A stretch of 64,000 nucleotides of DNA from Gracilimonas sp965227215 (GCA_965227215.1 OZ245729.1:3162001-3226000), one strand, 5' to 3'. Numbered from the stretch's first letter, positions 42,346 through 51,438 are shown. Program-made: numbers and translations. The notes: a model not told the origin generated them from the letters alone.

Positions 42346-44205
42346 ATGTCGCACTTATCCCCTGAAGCCCAAAGGCTTGACGTCCTTCATTCCTATGAAA
42401 TTTTAGATACCCCCGAGACAGAAGAGTTTGATAACCTCGTGGCTCTGGCAGCTCAAATTTGTGAAGTACCCATTGCTAAAATCAACTTTCTTGACGAGAA
42501 ACGAACCTGGTCTAAAGCAAACTATGGAAACGATTTAAAAGAATCTCCCCGGGAGTATAACTTTTGCCATACTACCATCAAACAGGATGATTATCTGGTG
42601 GTTGAAGATGCTTCTTTAGATGAGCGATTCAGTCATTTTGAGTTTGTCGCTAATGACCCGAAAGTGCGATTTTATGCAGGAGTAAATATTAGTAGGGATC
42701 AGCAAAATCTGGGAACAATTTGCGTACTTGGGCAGGAACCCAAGAAGCTTTCCGATGCCCAGCTTACTGCATTGCGGACCTTAGCCAGTGAAATTGAGGC
42801 ACGCCTTGAGCTTCATAGAAAGAACAGTGAATTGGAAACCACAGCGGCTTTTTTGGAAGCATCGGTAGATTTAATGCTGGTGATAGATCCGGACACTTTG
42901 CTGGTGGAGAAAGCCAACAGAAATGGCAGTGAATTACTTTCCGAGCTGAGCCGACAGGACTTCTTTAAACCTCTTGATGAATTATTTCCGGATTCTGCAC
43001 TCATATCTGATTTGAATCACTGGATTAAAAACGGCAATAATGGCTTTGAATCCGAAACCACATTGAAAACAGAGAAAGGAGAGGTTCACCTGGAGCTGAA
43101 TGGGATTCGAAAAGAAGATAAACTACTTATTACAGCTAAAGATATCACCGGACGTAAACAGGCTGAGAATGCGTTGCGGAAAGAAAAAATGTTTAGTGAG
43201 ACCATTATACAATCACTGCCTCTTAACTTTTTCATGTTTGATGAACATCGGAACCTGATCAAGTGGAGCCGTAACCATGCAACGCACGGGTATTCTGATA
43301 AAGAATATGCTGCTATGTCTCCAACAGAATTTTTTGAAGGAGAGGATCAACAGCGGGTTATCGAATATATTGATAAAGCATTTTCAAGCGGTGAGCCACT
43401 AACAAGTATAGAGGCTGATCTGATTCAAAAAGATGGCAGTAAAAAACCCTTTTTGTTTAATGCCGTTTGCTTTGAACAGGATGACAAAAAATATTTGATA
43501 GGAACCAGCCAAAGCATAGAGGCACAACGCAACTATCAGGAAAAGTTGGAAGGGTTACTGGCGGAAAAAGAAGTGCTGTTGGCAGAGGTACATCATCGGG
43601 TGAAGAACAACCTCGCGGTTATTTCCGGTTTTCTCCAAATGCAGGAATTCGTAAGTGAGAACGAGCTGGTTAAATCAGCTCTTTTGTCCAACCATATGCG
43701 GGTAAAATCGATGGCTTTGATTCATGAAGATCTATACAACGTCAGCAATTTCAGTGGTATTCGGTTCGACCATTACCTGGTACAGTTACTCGACTTCATA
43801 GAGGATAAAAGAAGCCCAAAAGATAAGTTTATCAGTTTGAAGACGGCGATAGGCCGGGTTAAAATGAACGTAAATCAAGCCGTTCCGCTGGCTTTGATTA
43901 TCAACGAGTTGGTATCCAATGCTTACGAGTTTGCCTTTGAAGGCCGTGAAAGAGGAACCATATCCGTTGAGTTAAAGAGTGAAAACGGGGAAGTAATCTT
44001 ATCTGTAAAAGATGACGGAATTGGGCTTCCGGAAGGGTTCAAACTGGAAAGCAGCCCCACGCTTGGCACTACTTTAGTTCTTTCATATTCCGAACAGATT
44101 AACTCCGAAATTGATATCAACACCAGTGTAGAGGGAACGGAGTACCGTCTGGTTTTCAATCATATGAAAAATCAAAAAGGTTCGACGGCAAACGTGTTGG
44201 TTTAA
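42346..44205 (+). CDS. GAF-PAS-PAS sensor histidine kinase (HisKA_2 type)
   Basis: 619 residues, without membrane segments, so a cytoplasmic sensor. A GAF domain (about 20-160, YEILDTPETEEFD start) is followed by two PAS domains (about 165-275 and 285-400). The HisKA_2 dimerisation segment EVHHRVKNNLAVISGFLQMQ carries the phosphoacceptor at His417 (or His416). The HATPase domain has INELVSNAYEFAF (N box) and DDGIGLPEGF (G1 box). No response regulator gene adjoins it. The stop overlaps the convergent pseudouridine synthase gene by 4 bases. Kinases of this type often sense light or redox through GAF/PAS ligands, but the ligand cannot be told. Confidence 0.92.
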   Translation: MSHLSPEAQRLDVLHSYEILDTPETEEFDNLVALAAQICEVPIAKINFLDEKRTWSKANYGNDLKESPREYNFCHTTIKQDDYLVVEDASLDERFSHFEFVANDPKVRFYAGVNISRDQQNLGTICVLGQEPKKLSDAQLTALRTLASEIEARLELHRKNSELETTAAFLEASVDLMLVIDPDTLLVEKANRNGSELLSELSRQDFFKPLDELFPDSALISDLNHWIKNGNNGFESETTLKTEKGEVHLELNGIRKEDKLLITAKDITGRKQAENALRKEKMFSETIIQSLPLNFFMFDEHRNLIKWSRNHATHGYSDKEYAAMSPTEFFEGEDQQRVIEYIDKAFSSGEPLTSIEADLIQKDGSKKPFLFNAVCFEQDDKKYLIGTSQSIEAQRNYQEKLEGLLAEKEVLLAEVHHRVKNNLAVISGFLQMQEFVSENELVKSALLSNHMRVKSMALIHEDLYNVSNFSGIRFDHYLVQLLDFIEDKRSPKDKFISLKTAIGRVKMNVNQAVPLALIINELVSNAYEFAFEGRERGTISVELKSENGEVILSVKDDGIGLPEGFKLESSPTLGTTLVLSYSEQINSEIDINTSVEGTEYRLVFNHMKNQKGSTANVLV

Positions 44206-44930
44206 TACTCAAATTTATTCCAGGGTTGTCCGGTTGGTTTGGGCGCTTTGAAAGTCATGAGTTCTTTGAGGGTTGGATGCTCCAGCTCCAGCTTAACGGC
44301 TCTTAGTGCAATATCCTTGCCCTGACTTTCTTCCGGGTTACCATATTTATGATCACCCCAAAGCGGAGTTCCTTCCTTGGCAAACTGTACTCGGATCTGA
44401 TGAGGGCGGCCGGTAATTAAGTCAACCTCAACCACACTGAAATTGGCGTTCTGTTTGATAGTGATAAACTTCAGCCTGGATTCTTTCGCTTTTCCCTTTG
44501 GAGACTTGTACGCCTTTACGGTATTGGTTCGCTTATCTTTATCCAGGAAGTGAACATGTTCCCCATATACCGGAGCTTTTCCATGAACCAGAGCCCAGTA
44601 GGTTTTTTTCATGGTTCGCTTTCGGATTTGATAGGAGAGACGGGAGGCCGCTTTTGAGGTTTTGGCCAGTACCATCACACCACTTACCGGACGGTCGAGC
44701 CGGTGAACCAGCCCAAGATACACGTTCCCCGGTTTATTGTATTCTTTTTTGATGTATGCTTTACAAAGGTTTAAAACATCGGGATCGCCGGTATGGTCTT
44801 CCTGAGAAAGAACACCGGCCGGTTTATCAATTACCAACAGGTGATTGTCTTCAAAAATGATGGGGATGTTGGGACGTGTTTTGGTGAATTTGGAACTCAA
44901 AAGAAATTGAATTGAATTAGGAAGTATCAA
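44202..44930 (-). CDS. RluA family pseudouridine synthase
   Basis: 242 residues. It isomerises uridine to pseudouridine in structured RNA. Catalytic Asp79 lies in GLVHRLDRPVSGVMVLAKT, and GRPHQIRVQFA is the second family motif. There is no S4 domain, so it is the short RluA/RluC-like form; the target position is not predictable. The start given here is TTG at 44930; no ATG follows before the conserved domain. A TACCTTTG promoter box is directly upstream. Converges with the kinase gene with a 4-base overlap. Confidence 0.9.
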   Translation of the reverse strand: MILPNSIQFLLSSKFTKTRPNIPIIFEDNHLLVIDKPAGVLSQEDHTGDPDVLNLCKAYIKKEYNKPGNVYLGLVHRLDRPVSGVMVLAKTSKAASRLSYQIRKRTMKKTYWALVHGKAPVYGEHVHFLDKDKRTNTVKAYKSPKGKAKESRLKFITIKQNANFSVVEVDLITGRPHQIRVQFAKEGTPLWGDHKYGNPEESQGKDIALRAVKLELEHPTLKELMTFKAPKPTGQPWNKFEY

Positions 44931-44932
44931 AA

Positions 44933-44940
44933 CAAAGGTA
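44933..44940 (-). promoter_or_regulatory. TAnnTTTG -7 box before the rluA-type gene
   Basis: The minus strand reads TACCTTTG, an exact -7 match, next to the predicted TTG start. Together with the box at 45009-45016 it makes a divergent promoter pair in a 90-base gap. If the box is used, transcription would start inside the first codons, so the true start codon may be further in. Confidence 0.45.
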
Positions 44941-45008
44941 CGTCGAAATATATGTTCTTAAAAATCAGGAAAGAGCTCAATCTCTATAAAATCTCTTCGT
45001 AAATCTCT

Positions 45009-45016
45009 TATCTTTG
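45009..45016 (+). promoter_or_regulatory. TAnnTTTG -7 box before uvrC
   Basis: TATCTTTG is an exact match to the Bacteroidota -7 element and ends four bases before the ATG at 45021, implying a leaderless uvrC message. No clear -33 TTG is visible at the expected spacing. Confidence 0.5.
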
Positions 45017-45020
45017 ATGC

Positions 45021-46862
45021 ATGAGCAACGAAGGACACGTACAACTCTCTGAAAAAGTAGCCAACCTTCCCACTTCACCGGGGGTATATATTTACCGGGA
45101 CTCCTCGGGAACGGAGTTGTATGTGGGTAAGGCCAAGAAGCTCCGTAATCGGGTAAGGTCGTATTTTCAGGATTCCCGCCCTCAGGATGGACGCATCAAA
45201 ACGATGGTATCAAAAATTGATGATATCGAGGTGGTGGTTACTGATTCAGAGGCTGAAGCGCTCATTCTCGAAAATAATCTTATTAAGCAATACCAACCCC
45301 GGTACAATATTATGTATCGGGATGATAAATCGTACCCCTACATTTGCATTACCGATGAGTCCAAGCCCCGTGTATTCCCAACCCGAACGGTAGTAAAGGA
45401 TGGGAGCAAATACTACGGCCCATACGACAGTGTTGGAGCCATGAAGCGCATGTTGGAGACCATCCGAAAGGCATTCGGGCTTTGTACGTGTGCCGTTTCA
45501 CAAAAGAATATCGATAAGACCAAAGGAGTTCCGAAATGGCATTCCTGTTTCGATGATTATCTACAAAATTGCTCCGGCGATTGGGACGATGAAGTATACC
45601 AGGCCTCCATCCAAAAAGTGGACCGCATGCTGAACGGGCAAACTGATCAGCTGATCAGGGAACTGAAGGAGGAGATGCAGATTGCTTCCGATGCATTGGA
45701 GTTTGAGCAGGCTGCGCAACTTCGGGATAGCCTGAAGGCAGTAAAACGCTACAGCCAGAAAATGAAGATGGTAGTGTCCAAGAAAGTGGACCGTGATGTG
45801 TTTGCCATTGGGAAGAATGAAGAGATTGGCGAAGCCTGTGGAGTGCTATTCAAGATCAGGGAAGGAAAGATGATCGGTAAGTTCCACCGGTTCCTTAAGA
45901 ATATTGAAGGCCTGAGTATGGGGGAAATGCTGCAATCGTTTGTGGAGGACTATTATACCGGCCAATATACGGCAGCTATACCCGATGAGGTTTACCTGAG
46001 CCATGAGATGGAAGAAGTGGAGCCGCTGGAGCAATATTTACACCAGGAAAGGGGGAAGATTGTGCCGGTACATGTTCCACAGATTGGCGAAAAGAAGCAG
46101 CTGATCAAAATGGCGCTGGCCAATGCTAAACTTCATTTAAACGAACGGGCTCTGGAAAAAGAGAAAGCCGAGCGGAACCGGATTCCCCATGCCGTAAAAG
46201 AATTAAAAGAGCACCTTAAACTGGATCGGCTTCCCCGAAGAATTGAGTGTTTTGATAACTCCAACCTGCAGGGCACCGATCCGGTAGCGTCTATGGTTTG
46301 TTTTGTGGATGCCAAACCCCGTAAAAGCGAGTACAAACGCTTCAACATAAAAACAGTGGAAGGTCCGGATGATTTTGCCTCTATGAAGGAGGTTCTGACC
46401 CGGCACTATTCCAGAGTTCAAAAAGAAGGCCGGCACATACCGGATCTTATCATTGTGGATGGCGGAAAAGGACAGCTGAGTTCAGCAGTTGAGGCGCTTA
46501 AAGAAATCGATTTCTATGGTGAGTGTGAGATCATAGGTTTAGCGAAACGATTAGAGGAAGTGTTTCTTCCCGGGATGTCGGATCCGATTATGATTCCCAA
46601 GAAATCTTCGGCCCTTAAGTTGTTACAACAAGCAAGGGATGAAGCACACCGGTTCGCTATCACCTTTCACCGCAAAAAAAGAAGCAAGAGAACCGTTAAA
46701 ACCGAGTTGTTGGATATTGATGGAGTGGGAGAGAAGACCGCTCAGAAACTGCTTATGGAATTCGGATCGGTCAAGAAGATCAAGAAAGCCAAGAAAGAAG
46801 AATTACAGTACAACCTCGGAAAGGTTTTGGGTGAAAAAGTGTACAACTATTTTCACGAGTAA
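45021..46862 (+). CDS. uvrC: Excinuclease ABC subunit C
   Basis: 613 residues. UvrC makes the two incisions flanking DNA damage in the UvrABC pathway. The N-terminal GIY-YIG nuclease (about 15-95: GVYIYRDSSGTELYVGKAKKL) makes the 3' cut. A UVR motif (about 205-240: LKEEMQIASDALEFEQAAQLRD) binds UvrB. The RNase H-like domain (about 395-530: IECFDNSNLQGTDPVASMV, LIIVDGGKGQ) makes the 5' cut. A helix-hairpin-helix pair (LLDIDGVGEKTAQKLL) ends the protein. Secure. Confidence 0.98.
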   Translation: MSNEGHVQLSEKVANLPTSPGVYIYRDSSGTELYVGKAKKLRNRVRSYFQDSRPQDGRIKTMVSKIDDIEVVVTDSEAEALILENNLIKQYQPRYNIMYRDDKSYPYICITDESKPRVFPTRTVVKDGSKYYGPYDSVGAMKRMLETIRKAFGLCTCAVSQKNIDKTKGVPKWHSCFDDYLQNCSGDWDDEVYQASIQKVDRMLNGQTDQLIRELKEEMQIASDALEFEQAAQLRDSLKAVKRYSQKMKMVVSKKVDRDVFAIGKNEEIGEACGVLFKIREGKMIGKFHRFLKNIEGLSMGEMLQSFVEDYYTGQYTAAIPDEVYLSHEMEEVEPLEQYLHQERGKIVPVHVPQIGEKKQLIKMALANAKLHLNERALEKEKAERNRIPHAVKELKEHLKLDRLPRRIECFDNSNLQGTDPVASMVCFVDAKPRKSEYKRFNIKTVEGPDDFASMKEVLTRHYSRVQKEGRHIPDLIIVDGGKGQLSSAVEALKEIDFYGECEIIGLAKRLEEVFLPGMSDPIMIPKKSSALKLLQQARDEAHRFAITFHRKKRSKRTVKTELLDIDGVGEKTAQKLLMEFGSVKKIKKAKKEELQYNLGKVLGEKVYNYFHE

Positions 46863-47065
46863 CTCGTCTTATCCTCGTAATGTGAGCTTTGAGTAACATT
46901 AACATGTTATATGAATCCCGTGTGTAGCATATTAACATAGCCACAGCACCGGAGGAAAGAACTCTGGTACGAAACGCTCTTTTTCAGCAGATGGTTATTG
47001 AAACAAACGGTCAGAGTTTCAGTTTACCCGCTGAGAGCCTAACCCAAAAAACAGGGTGTATTATT
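46863..47065 (+). other. 203-base gap between uvrC and the ECF sigma gene
   Basis: No gene is convincing. In-frame codons continue upstream of the chosen sigma factor start from 46991, but have no conserved character. The stretch probably holds the promoter and leader of the sigma/anti-sigma genes. Confidence 0.4.
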
Positions 47066-47707
47066 ATGAAATTGATTAACAGACATGTTGATAAACCCAA
47101 CTACAAGAATTTAAAAGACAGAGAGCTTGTAAAGAAATTCAGAAGAGAAGCAGATGAATCCGCTTTTAATGAATTGATGAATCGGCATCAGCAAAAAATT
47201 TATTCGTACATCTACAGTATGGTGATGAACCCCGAAATTGCCAACGATCTGTTTCAGACTACCTTCACCAAAGTGATCACAAAAATGGACGACACCTACA
47301 ACGAGCAGGGTAAATGGATTGCCTGGGTGATGCGTATTGCACATAATGCCACGATTGATTATCTAAGAAAACAAAAGCGATACATCGACGTTAGTGGATG
47401 GAGCGACGAAGACTCTAACACCGATTATTTTGATCGGATGGAAGATGAAAGCGTTGTGGACGCAGATGAGCAATTGGTGGAAACAGAAACCCGTGCCAGC
47501 CTGATGAAACACATCGCTAAACTTCCCGAAGAGCAACGTTCGGTCGTTTTGCTGAGGCACTATTACGAAATGCCTTTTAAAGAAATAGCAGAACTCACCG
47601 ATGTATCCATAAATACGGCATTAGGTCGTATGCGATACGCGCTCATAAACCTTCGAAAATACTTTGAAGAAGAACGAGAAGAAGAGCAAAAGCATGCACA
47701 CGGATGA
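47066..47707 (+). CDS. ECF-type RNA polymerase sigma-70 factor
   Basis: 213 residues from the ATG at 47066; an extended start at 46991 exists but adds a non-conserved stretch. Region 2 is DESAFNELMNRHQQKIYSYIYSM...DLFQTTFTKVI, followed by WVMRIAHNATIDYLRKQKR. Region 4 is LPEEQRSVVLLRHYYEMPFKEIAELTDVSINTALGRMRYAL. Regions 2 and 4 without region 3 define the ECF group, which redirects polymerase after an envelope signal. It overlaps the next gene, a probable anti-sigma factor, by 14 bases. Confidence 0.95.
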   Translation: MKLINRHVDKPNYKNLKDRELVKKFRREADESAFNELMNRHQQKIYSYIYSMVMNPEIANDLFQTTFTKVITKMDDTYNEQGKWIAWVMRIAHNATIDYLRKQKRYIDVSGWSDEDSNTDYFDRMEDESVVDADEQLVETETRASLMKHIAKLPEEQRSVVLLRHYYEMPFKEIAELTDVSINTALGRMRYALINLRKYFEEEREEEQKHAHG

Positions 47708-48242
47708 AAATAAAGCTATTCGTTATCTAATGAAGGAGATGGATCCTTCGGAGGAAATGGAGTTTGAAAAGTTAATGCGGGAGGATGAAGACCTTCTTAT
47801 TGAAGTTGAAAGTTTGAGAGTCACAAAACGAAGGCTCTCGGGCCTTCCTCTCAAAACCCCTCCCGACAACCTTACTCAAAAAATAACGAATGAAGCAAAA
47901 CAGCTACAATCTGATTCACTAAAAAAATCTAAAAACATCACTTTCTTTCTCAAAAGAGGAATTGCCGCTGCTATTCTATTAGCTGCATTCACCGGAGGCG
48001 GGTATTATTTTTATAATGGAAATACAGATGCTGTACCAACAAGCACATCGGACAGCCAGACCATCGAGCCGTGGGTTGACAGAAACGAAATTCTTCGGTT
48101 CTCGGCAGATCAGCCAGTGAGTCAGTCTGCATCGCTTAAAAGTGATATGGACAAGAGCTATGACAAACTGGAACTGGTTAACGATTTGAACGGCAATACG
48201 AATGCCGAAAGCGGTATTTTACTTACCGGTTCATCTAATTAA
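47694..48242 (+). CDS. Probable membrane anti-sigma factor
   Basis: 182 residues from the ATG at 47694. The cytoplasmic N-domain (about 1-90: ENKAIRYLMKEMDPSEEMEFEKLM) looks like the helical sigma-binding part of anti-sigma factors. One membrane helix (GIAAAILLAAFTGGGYYFY, about 93-112) is followed by a Ser/Thr/Asp-rich periplasmic tail. The overlap with the ECF sigma gene and the single-span plan support the call; there is no zinc motif. A weak hairpin (AAGGCA...TTGCCTT, about 48247-48269) follows the stop. Confidence 0.78.
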   Translation: MHTDENKAIRYLMKEMDPSEEMEFEKLMREDEDLLIEVESLRVTKRRLSGLPLKTPPDNLTQKITNEAKQLQSDSLKKSKNITFFLKRGIAAAILLAAFTGGGYYFYNGNTDAVPTSTSDSQTIEPWVDRNEILRFSADQPVSQSASLKSDMDKSYDKLELVNDLNGNTNAESGILLTGSSN

Positions 48243-48382
48243 ATGCAAGGCAGCCATGGGGTTGCCTTCTTAATGTGGAAAACTCTCCCTTATTATGTGC
48301 ATAAGTATTTTTGTATAGCAGTGCACCTCGCTTTATATTAGATTTTGTCAATAAAGTATATCAAGCATAAAGCAGGTTTTTA

Positions 48383-49180
48383 ATGGGAAAAGTCATTTCA
48401 ATTGCCAATCAGAAAGGTGGAGTCGGAAAAACAACCACGGCAATTAATTTAGCGGCAAGTTTAGCCGCCGTAGAACATCCTACCTTGGTTATTGATATCG
48501 ATCCTCAAAGTAATACTACGAGTGGGTTGGGTATCGATACAAAAACGGTGACGAACTCGGTGTACGAGATTATGATTGGCAGCACAGATATCGAAGATAC
48601 TATCCGCCAAACAGAGTTGGATTTTCTTGATGTAGTGCCATCTCATATTAACCTGGTGGGTGCCGAAATTGAAATGATTGACCGTGAAGAGCGGGAGCGA
48701 ATTCTGAAAAAGACAATCGAAAGCGTTCGGGATAAATATGATTTTGTAATTATTGACTGTCCCCCTTCTTTGGGTTTATTGACCATTAATGCATTAACCG
48801 CCTCCGACTCTATCGTTATTCCGGTTCAATGTGAATATTTTGCTCTGGAAGGATTGGGTCAGCTTTTGAATACCATTAAAATTGTACGCCAGCACCTTAA
48901 TCCGGATTTAGATATTGAGGGAGTATTGTTAACGATGTACGATACCCGGACAAGACTTTCTAATCAGGTTGCTGATGAAGTTAAACGATATTTTGACGAC
49001 CGGGTATTTAAAGCAGTAATTGCCAGAAACATCCGGTTGGCGGAAGCTCCGAGTTTTGGGAAACCGGCTCTTTTATACGACTCAACAAGTGTTGGGGCCA
49101 AAAACTATCTGGCGTTGGCAAGAGAAATCATCAAGAAGAATAAGAAATTATTTAAGAACAGCCCGGTTCTTACTGATTAA
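48383..49180 (+). CDS. parA: Chromosome partitioning ATPase ParA
   Basis: 265 residues. The deviant Walker A KGGVGKTT is at residues 11-18, followed by the second motif IDIDPQSNTTSGLG and IIDCPPSLGLLTINAL (Walker B). This is the small chromosomal ParA/Soj type without an N-terminal helix-turn-helix. With ParB it segregates the replication origin region. parB starts 16 bases after its stop. Secure. Confidence 0.97.
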   Translation: MGKVISIANQKGGVGKTTTAINLAASLAAVEHPTLVIDIDPQSNTTSGLGIDTKTVTNSVYEIMIGSTDIEDTIRQTELDFLDVVPSHINLVGAEIEMIDREERERILKKTIESVRDKYDFVIIDCPPSLGLLTINALTASDSIVIPVQCEYFALEGLGQLLNTIKIVRQHLNPDLDIEGVLLTMYDTRTRLSNQVADEVKRYFDDRVFKAVIARNIRLAEAPSFGKPALLYDSTSVGAKNYLALAREIIKKNKKLFKNSPVLTD

Positions 49181-49196
49181 GACAGAAATTTAGATT

Positions 49197-50117
49197 ATGG
49201 CTACGAAAAAAGTTTTAGGCCGCGGATTAGGCGCTTTTTTTCCTGAATACCAGGAAGAAGGTAAAGAAACGGAAAAGAAGGAAGGCGTTGAGAAAAGCAT
49301 CGTAAAGCCGGAAGACCGCGTTAATATTGTACTGTTTGTTCCGGTAGATCATATACGGAAAAACCCGCACCAGCCCCGTAAAGAGTTTGATGAGGAGAAG
49401 CTGGATGAACTCAGTGCTTCCATTAAAGAGCATGGTTTAATTCAACCTATAACCGTCCGGTACATTGGCGAAAAAAGGTTTGAATTAATTAGTGGTGAAC
49501 GCCGTTTGCGAGCAGCTAAGCTTGCAGGACTGAAGGAAGTACCGGCATTTATCAGGGAAGCCGATGATGAACAAAGCATGGCTTTTGCCCTGATCGAAAA
49601 CATTCAGCGGGAGGAGTTGAATCCACTTGAAGTAGCTTTAGGATATAAGCGACTACTTGAAGAGTTTGACTATACACAGGCTGAAGTGGCCGAGCGGGTT
49701 GGCAAAAACCGAACTACGGTTACCAACATGTTACGCCTGTTAAATCTGCCGGCTTTTATACAGTCAGCATTGAAGTCTAATCAAATTTCGATGGGACATG
49801 CACGGGCTTTAATTACCATTGAAGATGAAGAAGTCCAACAAAAAATTCTTAAGAAAGTAATTGATAAAGGACTTTCGGTAAGGCAGATTGAAGAAGCAGT
49901 GCGTGATGTGATGTCTCCTTCACCAGCAAAAAAGAAATCTTCCTCCAAAAAGGAGACCTCTAATCCTTTTTATGAAGATATTTCAGCCCGTTTGAGACGT
50001 ACATTTAGTACCAAAGTAAATGTACAGCCCAAAAAGAAAGGGGGAGAAATCAGGATTGAATATTATTCCGACGATGACCTTGAACGAATACTGGGTATTT
50101 TTGACTCGATCGATTAG
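49197..50117 (+). CDS. parB: Chromosome partitioning protein ParB
   Basis: 306 residues. The N-terminus has the usual LGRGLGAFFPE start. The CTPase core has IRKNPHQPRKEFDEEKLDELSASI and ISGERRLRAAKLAGL (the ERR box). The helix-turn-helix (YTQAEVAERVGKNRTTVTNMLRLL) recognises parS. The C-terminal part is Lys/Ser-rich, then a dimerisation domain (DDLERILGIFD). No parS-like palindrome (TGTTTCACGTGAAACA type) was found in this window. It overlaps the next gene. Secure. Confidence 0.97.
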   Translation: MATKKVLGRGLGAFFPEYQEEGKETEKKEGVEKSIVKPEDRVNIVLFVPVDHIRKNPHQPRKEFDEEKLDELSASIKEHGLIQPITVRYIGEKRFELISGERRLRAAKLAGLKEVPAFIREADDEQSMAFALIENIQREELNPLEVALGYKRLLEEFDYTQAEVAERVGKNRTTVTNMLRLLNLPAFIQSALKSNQISMGHARALITIEDEEVQQKILKKVIDKGLSVRQIEEAVRDVMSPSPAKKKSSSKKETSNPFYEDISARLRRTFSTKVNVQPKKKGGEIRIEYYSDDDLERILGIFDSID

Positions 50118-50724
50118 CCTGATTTTTCTTTTAGGATTAATCTTCTGTGGACAAGGGCTTGCCCAAAGTTTCAGTTCTTATCAAAAATTTGTTCCACAGC
50201 AATACGAGCTAAAACAAGCATTTTCAGATTCGTCTCTCTCAACGAATGAATTTCCTGATCCTAAGATGGTTCTGCGAAGGTCTTTGATGATTCCCGGTTG
50301 GGGGCAGGTAACCAATAAACAAGCCTGGAAAGTGCCAATAGTGTATGGGTTGATGGGTGGACTCACTTACTACAGTATTTACCTGCATAAGAATTATAAT
50401 GATTACCGGGCTGCCTATTATAATTTAAACCCGGATACCCCGGATGATAACCGCTTCGGACCTACGCCCGGATATATCTCTCCAAACTCAAACCTGAGTT
50501 CGCTGAGGGAAACCCGAAATTTTTATCGAAACCGCAGGGATTTGGTATATGTGTTCATTGGGTTGTCATATGCGCTTAACGCTATTGATGCCTATGTTTT
50601 TGCGCATTTACGTCCTTTTGATGTTTCTGATGACCTGTCTATGAATGCCAGATTGAAGCCGGGTGTTCTTGTTGTGAGGAAGGCAGAGCCGGTGCCTGCG
50701 CTTTCATTGTCCATTAATTTTTAG
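50074..50724 (+). CDS. DUF5683 family membrane protein
   Basis: 216 residues from the ATG at 50074, overlapping parB by 44 bases. A signal-like or anchor helix (SLIFLLGLIFCGQGLAQS) is followed by LRRSLMIPGWGQVTNKQAWKVPIVYGLMGG, the DUF5683 signature. Two more hydrophobic helices include LVYVFIGLSYALNAIDAYVFAHL. The family is common after parAB in Bacteroidota and relatives and may be outer-membrane or inner-membrane bound; its role is unknown. Confidence 0.85.
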   Translation: MTLNEYWVFLTRSISLIFLLGLIFCGQGLAQSFSSYQKFVPQQYELKQAFSDSSLSTNEFPDPKMVLRRSLMIPGWGQVTNKQAWKVPIVYGLMGGLTYYSIYLHKNYNDYRAAYYNLNPDTPDDNRFGPTPGYISPNSNLSSLRETRNFYRNRRDLVYVFIGLSYALNAIDAYVFAHLRPFDVSDDLSMNARLKPGVLVVRKAEPVPALSLSINF

Positions 50725-51438
50725 ATGATTAGCTATATGAGCGAAGAACAAAGAGAATTTCAAAAAAAGAGCCTAAAAAATGGATACGACCGTGATATTT
50801 GGAGCGTATTTAAAATTATGGGTGAACTTGTGGAGGGCTACGACAAGCTGTTCCAGATAGGTCCATGTATTTCTATTTTCGGCTCAGCCCGTACCAAACC
50901 GGAGAATGAGTACTACCAACTTGCGGTAGAAACGGCCGATAAAATCACCAAAAAAGGCTTTGGCGTGATTACAGGAGGTGGGCCGGGGATTATGGAGGCG
51001 GCAAATAAGGGAGCTGAAGTAGGAAAAGGGAAGTCAGTAGGTTTGGGTATAAATCTTCCCTTTGAGCAAGGTATAAATCAACATGTGGATCCGGACTTCA
51101 GCATTAACTTTAACTACTTTTTTGTGCGTAAAGTCATGTTTGTGAAGTATGCCCAAGGCTTTGTTGTATTTCCGGGAGGGTTTGGTACCCTTGATGAATT
51201 ATTTGAAAGTCTTACACTTATTCAAACCCGTAAAATTGATCAAATCCCTATTATTCTCTTTGGAAGCGAATATTGGTCAGGATTAATAGATTGGATGGAA
51301 AAAACAATGAAAGAGTGGGGCACCATTTCAGATAAAGATACCGATTTGTTTCATGTTACAGATTCAACCGATGAGGCTGTAAAAATTATATGTGATTTTT
51401 ACAGCAAAAAAGAGCCAATGCCAAACTTTTACTTTTAA
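50725..51438 (+). CDS. TIGR00730 family Rossmann-fold protein (LOG-like)
   Basis: 237 residues. Motifs are FGSARTKPENEYY, GGGPGIMEAANKGA and FPGGFGTLDELFE, the fingerprint of the LOG/TIGR00730 family. Characterised members split nucleoside monophosphates into base and ribose 5-phosphate, and plant ones activate cytokinins. Here a general nucleotide-salvage role is most likely. The ATG is directly after the stop of the DUF5683 gene, so it is coupled; another ATG is at 50737. Secure as a family. Confidence 0.93.
   Translation: MISYMSEEQREFQKKSLKNGYDRDIWSVFKIMGELVEGYDKLFQIGPCISIFGSARTKPENEYYQLAVETADKITKKGFGVITGGGPGIMEAANKGAEVGKGKSVGLGINLPFEQGINQHVDPDFSINFNYFFVRKVMFVKYAQGFVVFPGGFGTLDELFESLTLIQTRKIDQIPIILFGSEYWSGLIDWMEKTMKEWGTISDKDTDLFHVTDSTDEAVKIICDFYSKKEPMPNFYF

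Noticed and set aside
46951..46966. GGAGGAAAGAACTC resembling the RNase P RNA core GAGGAAAGTCC
   Set aside because: The core is not matched beyond GAGGAAAG, and the 200-base gap is too short and lacks the other conserved parts.
46991..47065. Longer start for the ECF sigma factor
   Set aside because: The added stretch has no sigma factor character and the ATG at 47066 starts a normal-sized ECF protein.
48383..50117. parS site in or near parAB
   Set aside because: I looked for a TGTTTCACGTGAAACA-like palindrome; CACGTG words elsewhere in the window have poor flanks, so none is called.
50189..50200. TGTTCCACAG word resembling half of a parS or DnaA site
   Set aside because: Only a half match, inside the DUF5683 coding sequence, and without symmetry.
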